Origin: Acanthosepion pharaonis
Taxonomy: Eukaryota > Mollusca > Cephalopoda > Sepiida > Sepiidae
Length of the DNA: 64,000 nt
Reading direction: 5' to 3'
Assembly (NCBI GenBank): GCA_903632075.3
Contig: CAHIKZ030000246.1
Span: 940,001 to 1,004,000, forward strand
Position numbers and translations under genes: made by a program. Positions 34,861 to 45,369 of the stretch are shown in pieces; the stretch's first letter is position 1; each line of letters opens with the position of its first letter. Under the pieces are notes generated by a model. The model did no database searches. It worked only from the letters and a program-made list of their open reading frames with translations, and was not told the DNA's origin.

Positions 34861-35609
34861 ACTTACAATGTAGTGTTAGATGTATGCAGTAATTGTTGTA
34901 TGTATTTGACAAGATTATATTACTCTCATATGGGAAGGTTCAGACTCAATTTGAATCAATGAATCCCATTGGCTTCAAGCCAGCATTAGCCACCCCTTGC
35001 TACACACTAGACACTATTTTCATTGAATAATATACAAAAAAAAAAAAAAAAAAAAAAAAAAAACATCAAAAATCATTATAAATTGGAACCTAATAATATC
35101 ACAGATTAATATTAAGATGATACTGACAATGATAAAATTATGATCATTATTAAGCATTTGTGTTTTCACACTAGATATCTAGAGACCCAGGCTGAAGACT
35201 AAGTGACACCAAGTCTCTTCAAATCACCAACACCCATGTCAGTAAAATAGGGCTCTCAATCTTTCCTTTGATTATCAACTACACCTATTATTATGAGCAC
35301 AATTCTAACTATTGTTCACTCTCCAGCAAGGTCCTGTTATTTCTCTAATTTCTCAATCTTCGCATTTATTTTGTGGTCTACTGTCCTTTCAAGAATTATC
35401 ACATCCAGTCTTCCCAACACAGGTGCAATAGTTCGTCAGGGTCTCAAAATCACAAAGTATTTTCTTTTCCAAGACAGTCTCTAATTTGTGTTGATAATAA
35501 TTGTTTGCATAGATAATTCCAAATAATTTGAACAGTTCCCAGTGTATGACTGTTGTCACCTGATCATGGTCATTTTTGTATTCTTGTTTGAAGTCAGCTT
35601 GTTACAGTC

Positions 35610-36375
35610 ACTGATTATGTGCTTTACCATTTCAGTGTATGGAACAATTATAACGAATTTAGTATAGTTGAAAAGGAAATTGAACATAGAATAGACTACA
35701 TCAGATGTAATTGGCCCAACACCACAAATTGCTACAAAACAAATATACCAGCCTGAAAACTAGAGTCATGCTACTAGTCTTGTCAGATCAAGACTTTCAT
35801 ATGGATGTCATGCAGGACACCAAACCCATTCAGAAATATCTAAACTGTCAGCTGTATACAACTGCTTCCTAAGATCACTGTTTAAAAATGGCTTTTAGTG
35901 AGTGAAGACTGGAGGCAAAGGCCACTCTTCTTTGAACATTGTGAACTGGCGCTACATAATCGCAAGCAAAGAACTGTACCAAATAATAAAAACCAAATCA
36001 CTTGAAGACTACCAACAGCAGCAACAACTAAAATGGATAGCACATGAAACATGAAGGGAAATTAGTGATATAATCAAGATGAGGTTTTGAGTGAATGAAG
36101 TCTGAGGTTCTTGGCAAAATTCATCCATTTTTGAATATTGTGGACTGTTGATACAGAATCACAAGCAAAGAACTGTACCAAATAACAGAAACCACATCAC
36201 TTGAGGACTACCAACAATGGCAATAAGTAAAATGCACATGTAACTCAAAGAGAAAATAATTACAATCAAGATGTTCACATTTCACACTACAAACAAAAGG
36301 CTAGGAAGGAAACCCCTCCACCCAGTCAATACTGGAAAGAGTGATAAAAGCTGCTGGAATTCAGAAACCTATTTT
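35610..36375 (+). mobile_element. LINE fragment (C-terminal reverse transcriptase region)
   Basis: Broken plus-strand frames read EREIEHRIDYIRC, then a SCQIKTFIWMSC stretch, then FFEHCELALHNRKQRTVPNN and, after the duplication, GRKPPPVS-like and VIKAAGIQKP blocks. The first part has a relative at 16030-16290 with the same NTANCYKTKT-type sequence. It is an old 5'-truncated non-LTR retroelement. Confidence 0.55.
35880..36290 (+). repeat. Two-copy tandem duplication inside a LINE fragment
   Basis: The blocks tgagtgaagactgg..., caagcaaagaactgtaccaa and cacttgaagactaccaacaa occur twice, about 190 bp apart, with 10-15% differences. Confidence 0.75.
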
Positions 36376-36399
36376 CCTGAAAAAAAATTATTTTAAGGG

Positions 36400-36500
36400 A
36401 AAGATTTTATAAATTTCAGCTGAAAGCAGTACGGACTGCTTAGTCAATGAATGCCATGTTTCCTTCTAGGCAAACAGTTAATATTACAATTACCTCTATT
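36400..36500 (+). repeat. Dispersed repeat (partner at 43530-43625)
   Basis: The stretch gattttataaatttcagctg, then gcttagtcaatgaatgcc and caaacagttaatattac, corresponds block for block to 43530-43620. Confidence 0.6.
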
Positions 36501-36639
36501 TCTTTGCAGAAGGAACATCTGTTTTTCTGGTTTAGCATCAACCAACCTCAATTGTAAAGTATTAGGAATTGATGTCCCATTGTTTTTTTAGCCTTAAAGT
36601 CAAGATATGAAGAAAATCAAAAGAAAAGAAAAATCTTAC

Positions 36640-36754
36640 CTTTAACTTCAATCTTTCGGATTAGTACTGGTCGAAGAGCACTTTCATCATCATCACTGGA
36701 GAGCAAGCTCAGTGCTTTCCAAAACAGAACATTTAAACCAGACTTCAAAGGCAG
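36640..36754 (-). CDS. ELAPOR1/2: ELAPOR1/2-like protein, internal exon (third seen)
   Basis: This 115-bp exon enters in phase 0 after a ttttctag acceptor and leaves in phase 1 before gtaaga. It encodes 38 residues plus one base. The product begins LPLKSGLNVLFWKA and ends RPVLIRKIEVK. Vertebrate ELAPORs show the same order here: an N-V-L-(Y/F)-W core, then a P-V-L-(V/I)-R-x-I strand that leads into the first Cys-rich repeat. The acidic run SSDDDES is an insertion-like local difference. The leftover G pairs with GC at the start of the exon at 17839 to make the Gly of GVAF. The next intron is about 18.8 kb and contains the large minisatellite and the hammerhead-bearing inverted repeat. Confidence 0.87.
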
Positions 36755-36844
36755 CTAGAAAAGGAAAAAAAGTTACAATTAAGTCATTTTCTTTTATAAA
36801 AAATATTTAAGAAACTAAATCAGAATTAAATTACAATTAGAACA

Positions 36845-37062
36845 AATACAGGGTGTGACAGAAATAGCTCCTACATTTTAAACTGTCACCTGTTTGGTGC
36901 TATTGAACTTAGGCAAGTGGCAATGGTGTCCTCATTTAGCTAATGTCCTACCATTTTTCTTTCAGATATCATCAGTTACTATCATGGCTTGGACCGGTGC
37001 ACACTGTGTGTGTGCTGTTGAAGGGAACCATCCTCTGGTTTATCAAACAAAAACACTTGACA
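36845..37062 (+). mobile_element. 5' end of a transposon with DUF4817-type HTH start
   Basis: From acagggtgtgacagaaatag (36849) a terminal-repeat-like start leads to a frame MAWTGAHCVCAVEG at 36984. This resembles the M-x-WTGEHR-x-F-x-VE start of transposases with a DUF4817 helix-turn-helix. Homology stops after about 15 residues, where a different repeat begins. It is a truncated 5' end. Confidence 0.4.
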
Positions 37063-37395
37063 TTGAGATAAAACCACATTCCCCCTCTTCCCTTTCTACA
37101 TGGGTTTCCATAGTATCGCAATATGTTAAAATTAAATAAGATATTTTTCATTTTGTATGAAATAATTTTTATAGGGTAATCAATTTACACATTGCTTCTA
37201 AAGAATACCTGCCAAGAGTACAGAAAATATGCATTCTTTTTAAGCAAACTTTTTTTTTTTTTTTAAGTCATGTCCATTCAAGATGTACACAAATATAGCT
37301 ATCCCCAGATATCTTTTCTTTACTATCTTCCTGGGAAAGATAGTTGAGTAGTTTCCCATTGCTTTCTCCATTGTCTTGAATTCAGATATGTTGTC
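37010..37395 (-). repeat. Dispersed repeat, inverted partner of 47060-47470
   Basis: In minus sense: caatgggaaactactcaact, cccaggaagatagtaaagaa, gtttgcttaaaaagaatgca and aaaaatatcttatttaattt, the same order and spacing as 47095-47335. The two copies are 10 kb apart in opposite orientation. Confidence 0.8.
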
Positions 37396-37560
37396 CTCTT
37401 CTAATGGCTATCACCAAACTTTACAGCTATTTAACCCATAGATAAGGGTGAAGGGCAAAGAAATGGCTTTATGCTTTTCCTGAAGAGCATCGATGCAAAA
37501 GTGAATGAAACAGACTGGACTTGAAATTGGTTTACCAATTCACATTTCTGTGTCGATAGT
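37365..37560 (-). repeat. SINE copy, diverged
   Basis: It has tggctatcaccaaactttac, ttaacccatagataagggtg and gactggacttgaaattggtt on the plus strand. Confidence 0.5.
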
Positions 37561-37644
37561 AATTACACTCTCTTTGGACAACTTAAGCATGACCCTTCTT
37601 TGAAATAAGCCCATCTTAGGCTGATAGAAAAATTGAAGTCAATA

Positions 37645-38370
37645 CAGTAACCCCTAGACTATCGCGGGCTGTTACATGCCAAAAAAAAAAAAAAAAAAAA
37701 AAAAAAAACCACCCCCACCCTGATCCCTGATAGGTGAAAACCTGCAAAGTAGAAACAGGATTGGCTAAAGTGGTTCATCTGAGAATTGTAATGTATATTT
37801 TTTTTATTTTTATATATTAAAGCTTTTATGACTCCTCCATACACTCTTAAAAATTCTTTCTACACTCAAACACTTTAAAATCCTTCTTGATATAACGAAC
37901 GCTGGATTCATTGATGCCGTAATGGTGGCCAACAGCCACATAGCTTCTCCCTTCCTTCAGCATCTTGAGAAGTTTCACCTTCTCCGCTATAGTAAGAACC
38001 TTCCTCTGGCACTTGGATTCACTGCCAGAAGGTGCAGAATATTTTGGCAACAGCATAGAGCTTGAAATAACTGAGTGACATGGGATGACAAAAGCTAGGA
38101 TGCTGGGAACTGAGGCTGCAGTCACTAAACCAATCAGAACCCAGGATACTCAATAACATGATCTCATTGGCCGTCTCTCTCCTATTAGCTAATAGGGGAG
38201 AGACTAGCATGTACTAAATAATTTGAGAAGACTCAGCCAAATTTTGATTGGCCACAGAAACCCACAATGTACTGAGGGAACCAAGGTAATAATTTAAATT
38301 GAATATTTTTAAAAATCCGCAATGCACTGATAGTGCGAAAGGTGAATTGTCATATAGTGAGGGATTACTG
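37645..38370 (-). mobile_element. Tigger/pogo-like DNA transposon, internally deleted
   Basis: The left end CAGTAACCCCTAGACTATCG and the reverse complement of the right end (CAGTAATCCCTCACTATATG) are a matched pair of pogo/Tigger-type terminal repeats. They are flanked by TA at 37643-37644 and 38371-38372. The element is only 726 bp, against about 2.5 kb for a full Tigger, and keeps the start of the transposase gene. Confidence 0.88.
37847..38060 (-). pseudogene. Tigger transposase N-terminal DNA-binding domain (partial)
   Basis: The frame contains PSGSESKCQRKVLTIAEKVK, LKEGRSYVAVGHHYGINESS and VRYIKKD, the first helix-turn-helix of the CENP-B/Tigger family that binds the terminal repeats. 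The catalytic DDE domain is missing through the internal deletion. The ORF extends upstream of 38060 into sequence without homology, so the true start is unclear and the apparent Met at 38125 is not supported. Confidence 0.85.
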
Positions 38371-38372
38371 TA

Positions 38373-39266
38373 TAGTTTATTTTTAATGCAAAAAAAATTA
38401 TCAAGAAACAGACTGAAAAATACATTTTTTTTAGTGGGGGGGGGGAGATGTGCAATTCTTGACAGCGATATTCTTGATGCTACATGTTTCCCCCAACCTA
38501 GAAATTGAAACAAGTATTTAATTTACTAAATGAATAAGGCTATTACTAAAATTTAAATGTTTTCTGTATGTATTAATGAATGTCAGTATTCTTGTTCCAT
38601 AATGAAAAGAGAAGGATCAACCTGTGTTTGCGTATTCTATCAATGACTTATACACACAAGTGCTTATTTTTATAGTTAATAAATAAATGACAATGCTGAA
38701 TTAATAGACTTCTTAGAGATTTTCTCTATATCCACAGCATTAGACAATATGAAAAGAAAAAAAAAAAGAAGCAATTTCTATTAACACAAGAGTAACGCTA
38801 ACTCAATGGTGCAGAAGAAAGAAAAAAGAAAAGAGGAATTTGCTTAAATAAAAAAATTATGGCTTGTAGCTTTGGTTTTTTTTTTTCTAATTACATATTC
38901 ATAGAAGCAACATGAATTAATCCAGGCTCGAGATCGTTAGCAAGCATCAATTAGATGGTCATCAGGTCGTTAAGAGGAAAAGAAAAAAAGTATAAAATTC
39001 TGGTCCCAAAATGAAAGGGTTGATGAAATGGATAATAATCAGACCAAATAAATATGCTAATATAGACTAATGTGCAGCAAGAGAGCAAGTGTTATCAAGA
39101 TAATTTGTTGTAATGAGGTTGTCATTTCCAAAGTATGTGCTCTGCTATGCATACTAATAAAGCTATTATTTTATGGAAATAAAGAGAGAGAGAGAGAGAG
39201 AGAGAATAAAAAGCAGAGTGAAACCTTGAGTAAGCAAAAAAAAAAAAAAAAAAAAAAATAATAATA

Positions 39267-39316
<50 letters not shown>

Positions 39317-39829
39317 TAAATAGGGTTAGTACATAAAATAGTTACAGGATGTGAATTAATAAAAAAAAAGGGAGTTTATAGGTATTAGCTTCAAGACACT
39401 TAAATAGCTACATTATAACAGTAAAAATAAACTTTCATCAGGATTTCAACTTTAGACTTGAAAGAAAACAGGGGCCCCAATTTGCAGTTGGTTTGTAAAC
39501 CAATAAAATTCTTTTCAAATTGTTCTCCATTAAGAAAATATTGACATTTTAATGACGGAAATCTTAATAGTGATAAAAATGTTGTATGCTTTTGGCATCC
39601 AAACATTGCTTTTCATTTATTCATGAACATGTCTTCAAAATCATTTAAAGAAATTTTTAAAAAAATAAAAAAAAATTACAATTAAAAATAAAATAAAAAA
39701 AAAATAGAAAACCATGTACATAAATTTTGGTTATATTAAAAAACCATCAGATCCATTGGATCACCTTTCAAGATAAATTAATGGTGGCATGACAAAGATT
39801 AAATTTAGATATTTCAATGAAAATTAAAT
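38373..39829. other. No gene recognised apart from microsatellites
   Basis: Intronic. T(8)/G(9) run at 38425-38448 and the GA/A/TA cluster at 39183-39314. Confidence 0.55.
39183..39314. repeat. (GA)n, A-tract and (TA)n cluster
   Basis: (AG)12 at 39183-39206, A(24) at about 39238-39258 and (TA)23 at 39269-39314. Confidence 0.95.
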
Positions 39830-40095
39830 GGTTTGGTTTATTTTGTTTTACGGCATATCAACCTCAATGGGTCATTTAATGCCGACAACATTTTGTATTG
39901 CTGGTAATAATTTTTTTTCAAAATAAAGTATTGCTGGTAATAGTTAACTATTTGCCCATAGCTGGGACCCTAACAGGTGCTACCACCTTGGGTCATCTGT
40001 GAACATCAGCAATTAAGAGGTGATTCCACTCCTCAAAACCTCCTGATCAGAGGCCTTGCTGCTGGACGTAGTTTAACATCTTATGCAGGATGATG
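39830..40095 (+). repeat. Dispersed repeat family (copy of 24495-24965)
   Basis: It has the same block order: catatcaacctcaatgggtc, tattgctggtaatagttaac, ctcctcaaaacctcctgatc, gccttgctgctggacgtagt. Shorter because it lacks the duplicated start. Confidence 0.8.
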
Positions 40096-40229
40096 AAAAT
40101 TAAATAAATTATATACTTTTTTTCTTTTTTAATTAAATAACTAGTATCTATAATAGTAAAAAGATCTTGATCCAAATAGTGTTGTCACAATAAAATAACC
40201 AACACAGGAAGGAAAATCATATCACTAGG

Positions 40230-41400
40230 GATTTTTATATTAATAAGTTATGCCTCAAATATAGCTGACAGATATGGTCCAGAGTTCCTGCTATATATTT
40301 AAAGATTCTTGATAAAATCCAAAGAAGAATCAGCAATATTATTGGTCCTGACCTGGTATCTCAGCTTCAGTCACTTTCCCAACACCATAAAGTTGCTTCC
40401 CTGTGCCTTTTTTATAAATACTTTAATGATAATTGTTCAGATGAGTTCTTTGCTATTGTACCTAGACTTTAACAATTTAAGCACAGTACTAGATTTGCAA
40501 CAACGTCTCATCATTTTGCAGTTGACCTGGTTAGATATAACCCTAAGCTCTATGCCAATACTTTTTTTTTTTTTTTTTTTTCATCTCTCACTTGTGGAGC
40601 CCTTTTGGTTTCTTGCTTAACTGTCAAGTTTGATCCTCAAAAGTTAAAATGTAATGTCAATCATTATCTACTGGCTTAATTACTCTTCTGTTTTTCTCGC
40701 TCATCAATAATGCTTCTGTTTTCTAAGTCTCTCACACCCAGTAACCTCTTGTGCTTTAGTGGCTTTACTGCCTTACATGGGGTGAATCCGATTAAAAACT
40801 ACTTTTACCAAACCAAGAGGAGAAGTAATAATAATAACAAATTAATAAGTTATACCTTAAATATAGCTGCCAAATATGGTCTAGTGCTCCTATATATTTA
40901 GAGATTCTTGATAAAATCCAAAGAAGAATCAGCAATATTATTGCTCCTGACCTGGCATCTCAGCTTCAGTCACTTTCCCAAGATCATAAAGATACTTGCA
41001 TGATAATTGTTCAGAGTTCTTTGCTATTGTCCCTAGACATTAACAATTTAAGCACATTACTAGATTTGCAACAACGTCTCATCATTTTGCAGTAGAGCTG
41101 GCTAGATGCAACCCTAAGTTTTATGCTAACAGTTTCTTTTCTTGCACCTCTCGCTTGTGAAACCCTTCCGGTTTCTTGCTTTCCAGTCAAGTTTGATCTT
41201 CAAAAGTTTAAATACAATGTCAATCATTATCTATTGTTTTAATTACTCTTCTATTGTTCCCGCTTCTTAATAATGCTTCCGTTTTCTAATTCTTTCACAC
41301 CCAGTAAGCCCTTGTGTCATAGTGGCTTTACTGACTTGTATGGAATAAATTCGATTAAAAAGCTTTATGATCATAGATCTCTGCCTTTTATTAAAACAAA
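40230..41400 (+). mobile_element. LINE 3' end, tandemly duplicated
   Basis: Two head-to-tail copies (about 40239-40845 and 40846-41385) each encode DKIQRRISNII-x-PDL, LQSLSQ and a 3' tail with acacccagtaacctcttgtg and tgaatccgattaaaaa. The first also has CLFYKYFND. The second copy lacks a short part after KDTC. Confidence 0.75.
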
Positions 41401-42433
41401 TTAAGATCTTAACGCTGGTTATAAGAGTAAAATGTTTCCTTCACACTGATGGTGAACTAGTTTGCTTAATTAAACAAACCAAAATTACATTCACTCCAAA
41501 TATTATATTATAGGAAGAAACTAATAAATGTATAAGAAAATAAAATAAAAAAAAAAAATTCCATTTTATAATCTTCGTTGTCAAAAAATTGTTACTCTCA
41601 TTCTCTTTTGTCAAGTTTCATTGTCATCATAACCACAATCAGGAGTAATTAATAATGAAAGAAAAACAAAATAAATTCCATTTGTGTCTACAAAGTTTCC
41701 AAGCTTTTGTGAAGTTACTTTTTCAAAGAACAAATATTTTTCTGGACATTAATAATAAAGGAATTCACGGCTTTACACCAAAAGTTGCAAACAATAATTG
41801 TTACTGTTAAAAATAAATCAATATGATAAAAACAATAGATACCTATTTTCCTCATTTTTTTTACCATAAAAACCCTCCACTGGCTATGTGTAACAAACAC
41901 AAAATCATTTCATACATATACAAGTTGTAGTTTCTGTCTGTTATATTTTTTCCCTTTTATTTAAATTAAATTTAAACAAAGGAATGACTGCTGTCCAAAA
42001 TATAGGAGAAAGCCAGAAGATGGAGGTAGCAATGAAGTAAAATTAATCATTTTCTTACAAAAAAAAAAAAAAAAAAAAAAAAAAGTGACACACAGTAAGG
42101 TGTGGGTAAAATATATATATATAATTTTAGGATATTACAACAAAAACATGTAAGAATCACTACACAATTGCAGCCGTGTTTCAATACAATGTGTCTCCAC
42201 AGTGAACGATTAATTTGGTTTCAAAACCAAAATACATCCTCATTTAAATAAAAAAAAAAAAAGAAAAAAAAGACTTGAGGGCTTTATCTGATCAACCAGA
42301 TTGGAAGTGTACTATTCTTTCTCATCATACCTGGAGACATATATATTTTGGAATAAAACCTCAGTCTATAATCCCATGACAAGTAAAAATTGCATTAACC
42401 TCACAAGAAAGTAAAAGACAAATGTCGACTTAC
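41401..42433. other. No gene recognised
   Basis: Intronic. A(24) at 42060-42084 marks a likely retroposon tail. Confidence 0.55.
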
Positions 42434-42523
42434 AGATATTTGATGCCATTGACCTTCTTCAGTGGCAGGAGGATACTGATTGGAACGATTGTCATCAAGG
42501 TTCTGGCACTGATTGTTTTGGAC
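42434..42523 (-). CDS. ELAPOR1/2: ELAPOR1/2-like protein, internal exon (second seen)
   Basis: This 90-bp exon is exactly 30 codons, phase 0 on both sides. It lies between a tttttcag acceptor and a gtaagt donor. The product starts VQNNQCQNLDD and ends EGQWHQIS. The vertebrate ELAPOR proteins have a closely similar block at this point: VQN-x-QC, an acidic/asparagine patch, then an EG/EKGW-x-x-H motif. It joins without a gap to the exon at 44557-44704 (ending HFL) and to the exon at 36640-36754 (starting LPLKSGLNVLFW). It is too short to be found by an ORF scan; it was found from the reading frame and splice sites. The introns on either side are about 2.0 kb and 5.7 kb. Confidence 0.87.
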
Positions 42524-42989
42524 CTGAAAAATATAATTCAAGTTTTGTTATGGTTGCACTGGCAAAGAAACAGTTAAAAATAAAATAATTAGAAGAAATT
42601 TAGTGAACTTTCTTTTGGAAAAAATTATTTAACCACACACAGCATTTGTATAAAACAAAATAACTACTTTTCATCATGTTATCAACCAACCAAATGTAAT
42701 GATTTTGAAAATAGTGAAATTATGTGAGAAAGTATTTGTTTTTTTTTAACTCGAGAATGATTCTCCTGGGTCTGATAGACCAAGGTCTGCCATACACATC
42801 TCTTACTCTTTAATTGTAATAAAATACATTGGGTAAATTAATCATAAATTTATATGCATTGTGCTAGCTAATGTGACCAAAACATTTATACAATTATTCA
42901 TTTTATTTTTTTACACTAACGTTCACTCTATTCAAGGCCCAAGAGTCACTCAATATAGAGGGTTACTGAACAAGTTTGTGTGAGTGGAA

Positions 42990-43450
42990 AGAGAAAGAGG
43001 CACAATTTATAAAGATACATGATTAAGATAACTGTCAGCCTACAAAGACGACGGTCAGCCCTAAACCCACAAAGACGACGGTCAGCCGTAGACTTGAACA
43101 GGTTAAGACTGTAGCAATCAAAGAAGTATCCTATTGGCTGTCGATTCCACAAAGTAGTGGTTTGTGGGAAGAATCTGTTCAAGTGCAACTTCTTACGAAT
43201 AGAATACTAAGGGAATGAGGGTAGTTTGCTACAGCATACGTGGCATGGTGAGTCTTAGCTGTGAAGGTTAGAACTGGTGGAACAAAGGAGTGTAGGTAAA
43301 CAGAGCACTTTCCATGGAAATAGCAGCAGAGCAGTGAGAGGCTTGTAATGTTTCATCTGTGGGAAAGGGGGTCATAGAGACACTTTTGAACTCAAAACTG
43401 GAAAGTGAACAGCTGCAGTGCAAACATGGTAGCAGTACTCCATTTCTGGC
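42990..43450 (-). mobile_element. LINE 3' fragment
   Basis: The minus strand reads HLNRFFPQTTTLWNRQPIGY then YSLNLFKSTADRRL, the R-F/S-FFPRTARLWN-x-LP end of the RT-C region, preceded by a decayed CHV/VLL block. A 25-bp unit (cctacaaagacgacggtcag) is tandemly repeated at its end. Confidence 0.65.
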
Positions 43451-43529
43451 TTGATCTGGTTCTTCTAAAGATAGAAGATAGCAGAAGGAGTCAAGTACTT
43501 ACTGAAGTGGTACAGAGAACCAATCATGG

Positions 43530-43625
43530 AGAAGGATTTTATAAATTTCACTTGAAAACAGTAGTGGTTGCTCAATCAATGAATGTCAACTGTATATAGG
43601 GAAACAACTAATATTACCATATCAA
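43530..43625 (+). repeat. Dispersed repeat (partner at 36400-36500)
   Basis: The stretch gattttataaatttcacttg, then gctcaatcaatgaatgtc and aaacaactaatattacc. Confidence 0.6.
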
Positions 43626-43784
43626 AAATGATTATCATTTTAGGAATTATCTTTACTTAAATATAAGTAAGTAGTGGGAAGATATTACAAACAAACCACC
43701 CTTGGGTGGGTGGGGGTAATTAAAGTTAGTTAAGTTAGTTATTGTCAGAATTATTGTTTTTGCCTTATACTACAAAAATGACAA

Positions 43785-44030
43785 TGAATTAATCATGAGA
43801 CCCTGAGGGTCAGAGGGGTATGACATGTAATGCAGCCACAGTAGCATTGGTGTTTCCTGGGCAAGATAGCCCAACAGAGCGCAACCCTCTCCAGGATGGT
43901 TTTGAATTTGGAGGATGGTGAGAATAGTTGGATTCATACCTTTCCCAAGGATATCAGCACGTAAGAATGTAATGACCTTGACTGGAATTCGAACTCAACT
44001 CTCCAATACCTTAATCGCATTTGCCATGCT
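43785..44030 (-). repeat. tRNA-derived SINE
   Basis: In minus sense: ggcatggcaaatgcgattaa, gagttgagttcgaattccag (B-box GAGTTCGAATTCC), then the body. T(17) follows on the plus strand. Confidence 0.7.
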
Positions 44031-44104
44031 TTTTTTTTTTTTTAACTTTATAGAGGAGTTGACTATAGTCGAAATCATAGAGTCAATACAAACTATCCTT
44101 TCCT

Positions 44105-44345
44105 TAGCTGCATAGTATGTGCTTGACAGGGCTACATACAGTTTCCTTCTCTTAGACCAGTTACCACCCAAGGTGATAGAACCCAGTCTGTTCGACTATT
44201 TACCCATAGCGGGAGGAGAAGAGTTGGACTCATGCCTTCCCCAAGGTTATTAGCACCTAAGTGAATGTAATGAACTCAATTGGAATTCGAATTTGGCTCT
44301 CAGCTTCTTCATTCTAAGCCACTATTACTCTGCCATGCCTGCATT
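44105..44345 (-). repeat. tRNA-derived SINE
   Basis: In minus sense a B-box-like gccaaattcgaattccaatt follows the A-box region, then the body with gaagagttggactcatgcct on the plus strand and a tail with agtttccttctcttagacca. It is a good reference copy for the SINE body seen in the other entries. Confidence 0.7.
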
Positions 44346-44349
44346 AATA

Positions 44350-44435
44350 GAAAGAGTCAAACAGGTCTATACCCTAGTTTGTAAGTGTCTACTCAGAAAG
44401 CCTCGAGTGGCTCTTGGGCCTTATATATGATGAAC

Positions 44436-44475
<40 letters not shown>
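44350..44475 (+). mobile_element. LINE 3' tail with long poly(A)
   Basis: The stretch gcctcgagtggctcttgggc, followed by tgatgaacatt and A(31), is the same tail as at 26020-26105. Confidence 0.6.
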
Positions 44476-44556
44476 AGAAATTGTACAGACACACAGAAAA
44501 AGAAATAATTTGTTAGGAATATTCAATTTTTATACACAGCTCACAGGTTTACTTAC

Positions 44557-44704
44557 CAAAAAGTGTAACAGTGAGGCAGATTCTGAAAACTGGTACTCAA
44601 AAGTGACAGATCCAGCTTTGACCAAGTTGGCAGTGTAAACCAGAGATGTCGCACATTCTTTTGGATAGGCAGCAATAAAATTACCTTTTGGTATCCACCC
44701 AGAA
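44557..44704 (-). CDS. ELAPOR1/2: ELAPOR1/2-like protein, internal exon (first of four seen)
   Basis: This exon encodes 49 complete codons after one base of a split codon. It begins after a polypyrimidine acceptor (ttctttgcag) and ends in phase 0 before gtaagt. The product starts SGWIPKGNFIAAYPKECATS and continues with a segment containing GSVTFEYQFSES. It aligns by eye with the N-terminal extracellular region of vertebrate ELAPOR1/ELAPOR2, where W-(I/V)-P-x-G, a Cys and a G-(S/T)-V-x-FEY motif occur in the same order. The known family members are type I membrane glycoproteins of endosome/lysosome and trans-Golgi, linked to autophagy and apoptosis in vertebrates. The next exon continues the reading frame directly. 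The exons before it, which would carry the signal peptide and first cysteine-rich repeats, were not found in the 19 kb upstream. Which vertebrate paralog it matches best cannot be told from this piece. Confidence 0.87.
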
Positions 44705-44737
44705 CTGCAAAGAAAAAAAAATACAATTACATCAATT

Positions 44738-45142
44738 GTTTTTATTGATTGATTTGTTTTTTTTTTGGTTTTTATGGCTTATCAACCTTTTGCAGGTTAT
44801 TTAAAGCCAAAGAATATCTTTAGATTGTAAGAATTATTTTTTTTATTTTTTTATTTTTTTTGACATAATGATTTACAGATATAAATCCTACTAATTAACA
44901 GCTGGGAGGAGAAGTGGATTCATACTTTTCCCAAGGGCATTTGCATGTTAGTGAATATAACAAAACCCATCTGAAATTTGAACTCAGCTCCCCAGTTTTC
45001 AATTCTAAGCTATTATCCATTACACCACCCACACATCCAATCTTACAGCACTTGGTATACTCAGTCAGTCATCCACCAGGCTTCATGTTGCTTAACATCT
45101 GTGATTGTAGGAGAACCATTGTTTCAATGTGATATAGCAGTC
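44738..45142 (-). repeat. Composite SINE: 5S rRNA-derived head + tRNA-like body
   Basis: Minus sense: a 5S-like head (45142-45042; CACATTGAAACAATGGTTCT ... AAGTGCTGTAAG), then ggtggtgtaatggataatag (tRNA-like A-box region), gagttcaaatttc (B-box region), then the SINE body (catagctgggagg... type) and a tail with ggttgataagccataaaaa. The whole unit has a second copy in opposite orientation at 55400-55785 with the same junction. Confidence 0.75.
45042..45142 (-). pseudogene. 5S rRNA-derived sequence, diverged
   Basis: The minus strand shows CACATTGAAACAATGGTTCT, then CAGATGTTAAGCAACATGAA, GCCTGGTGGATGACTGACTG and ACCAAGTGCTGTAAG in 5S order. It is more diverged than the copy at 55400. Confidence 0.75.
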
Positions 45143-45369
45143 AAAAAATTAAAAATAAAAATAATAATGTTTAAGAGATTACTTTATTTTTTTTATAATT
45201 TTTCCACCATTCTTAAGAAAATTACATTATTACGGTCTAATAAAACAGAAAATGTGACACAAAAATCTGAAAGCAAATAAAACTAGCAAAAAATGTCTTT
45301 CAGAAATTAAGCAAGTATTAAGACATAGGAAAATATCATCATAAATAAAAGAACATGCTGAACTGCTAT

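Larger units (their letters stand above)
17840..36639 (-). other. ELAPOR-like intron of about 18.8 kb
   Basis: This is bounded by a gtaaga donor (minus strand, next to 36640) and a tatttag acceptor (next to 17839). It contains a Tc1 relic, the 35-bp minisatellite, two dispersed-repeat copies, a transposase relic, foldback structures and LINE tails. Stretches in it with no recognised feature are listed separately. Confidence 0.8.
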
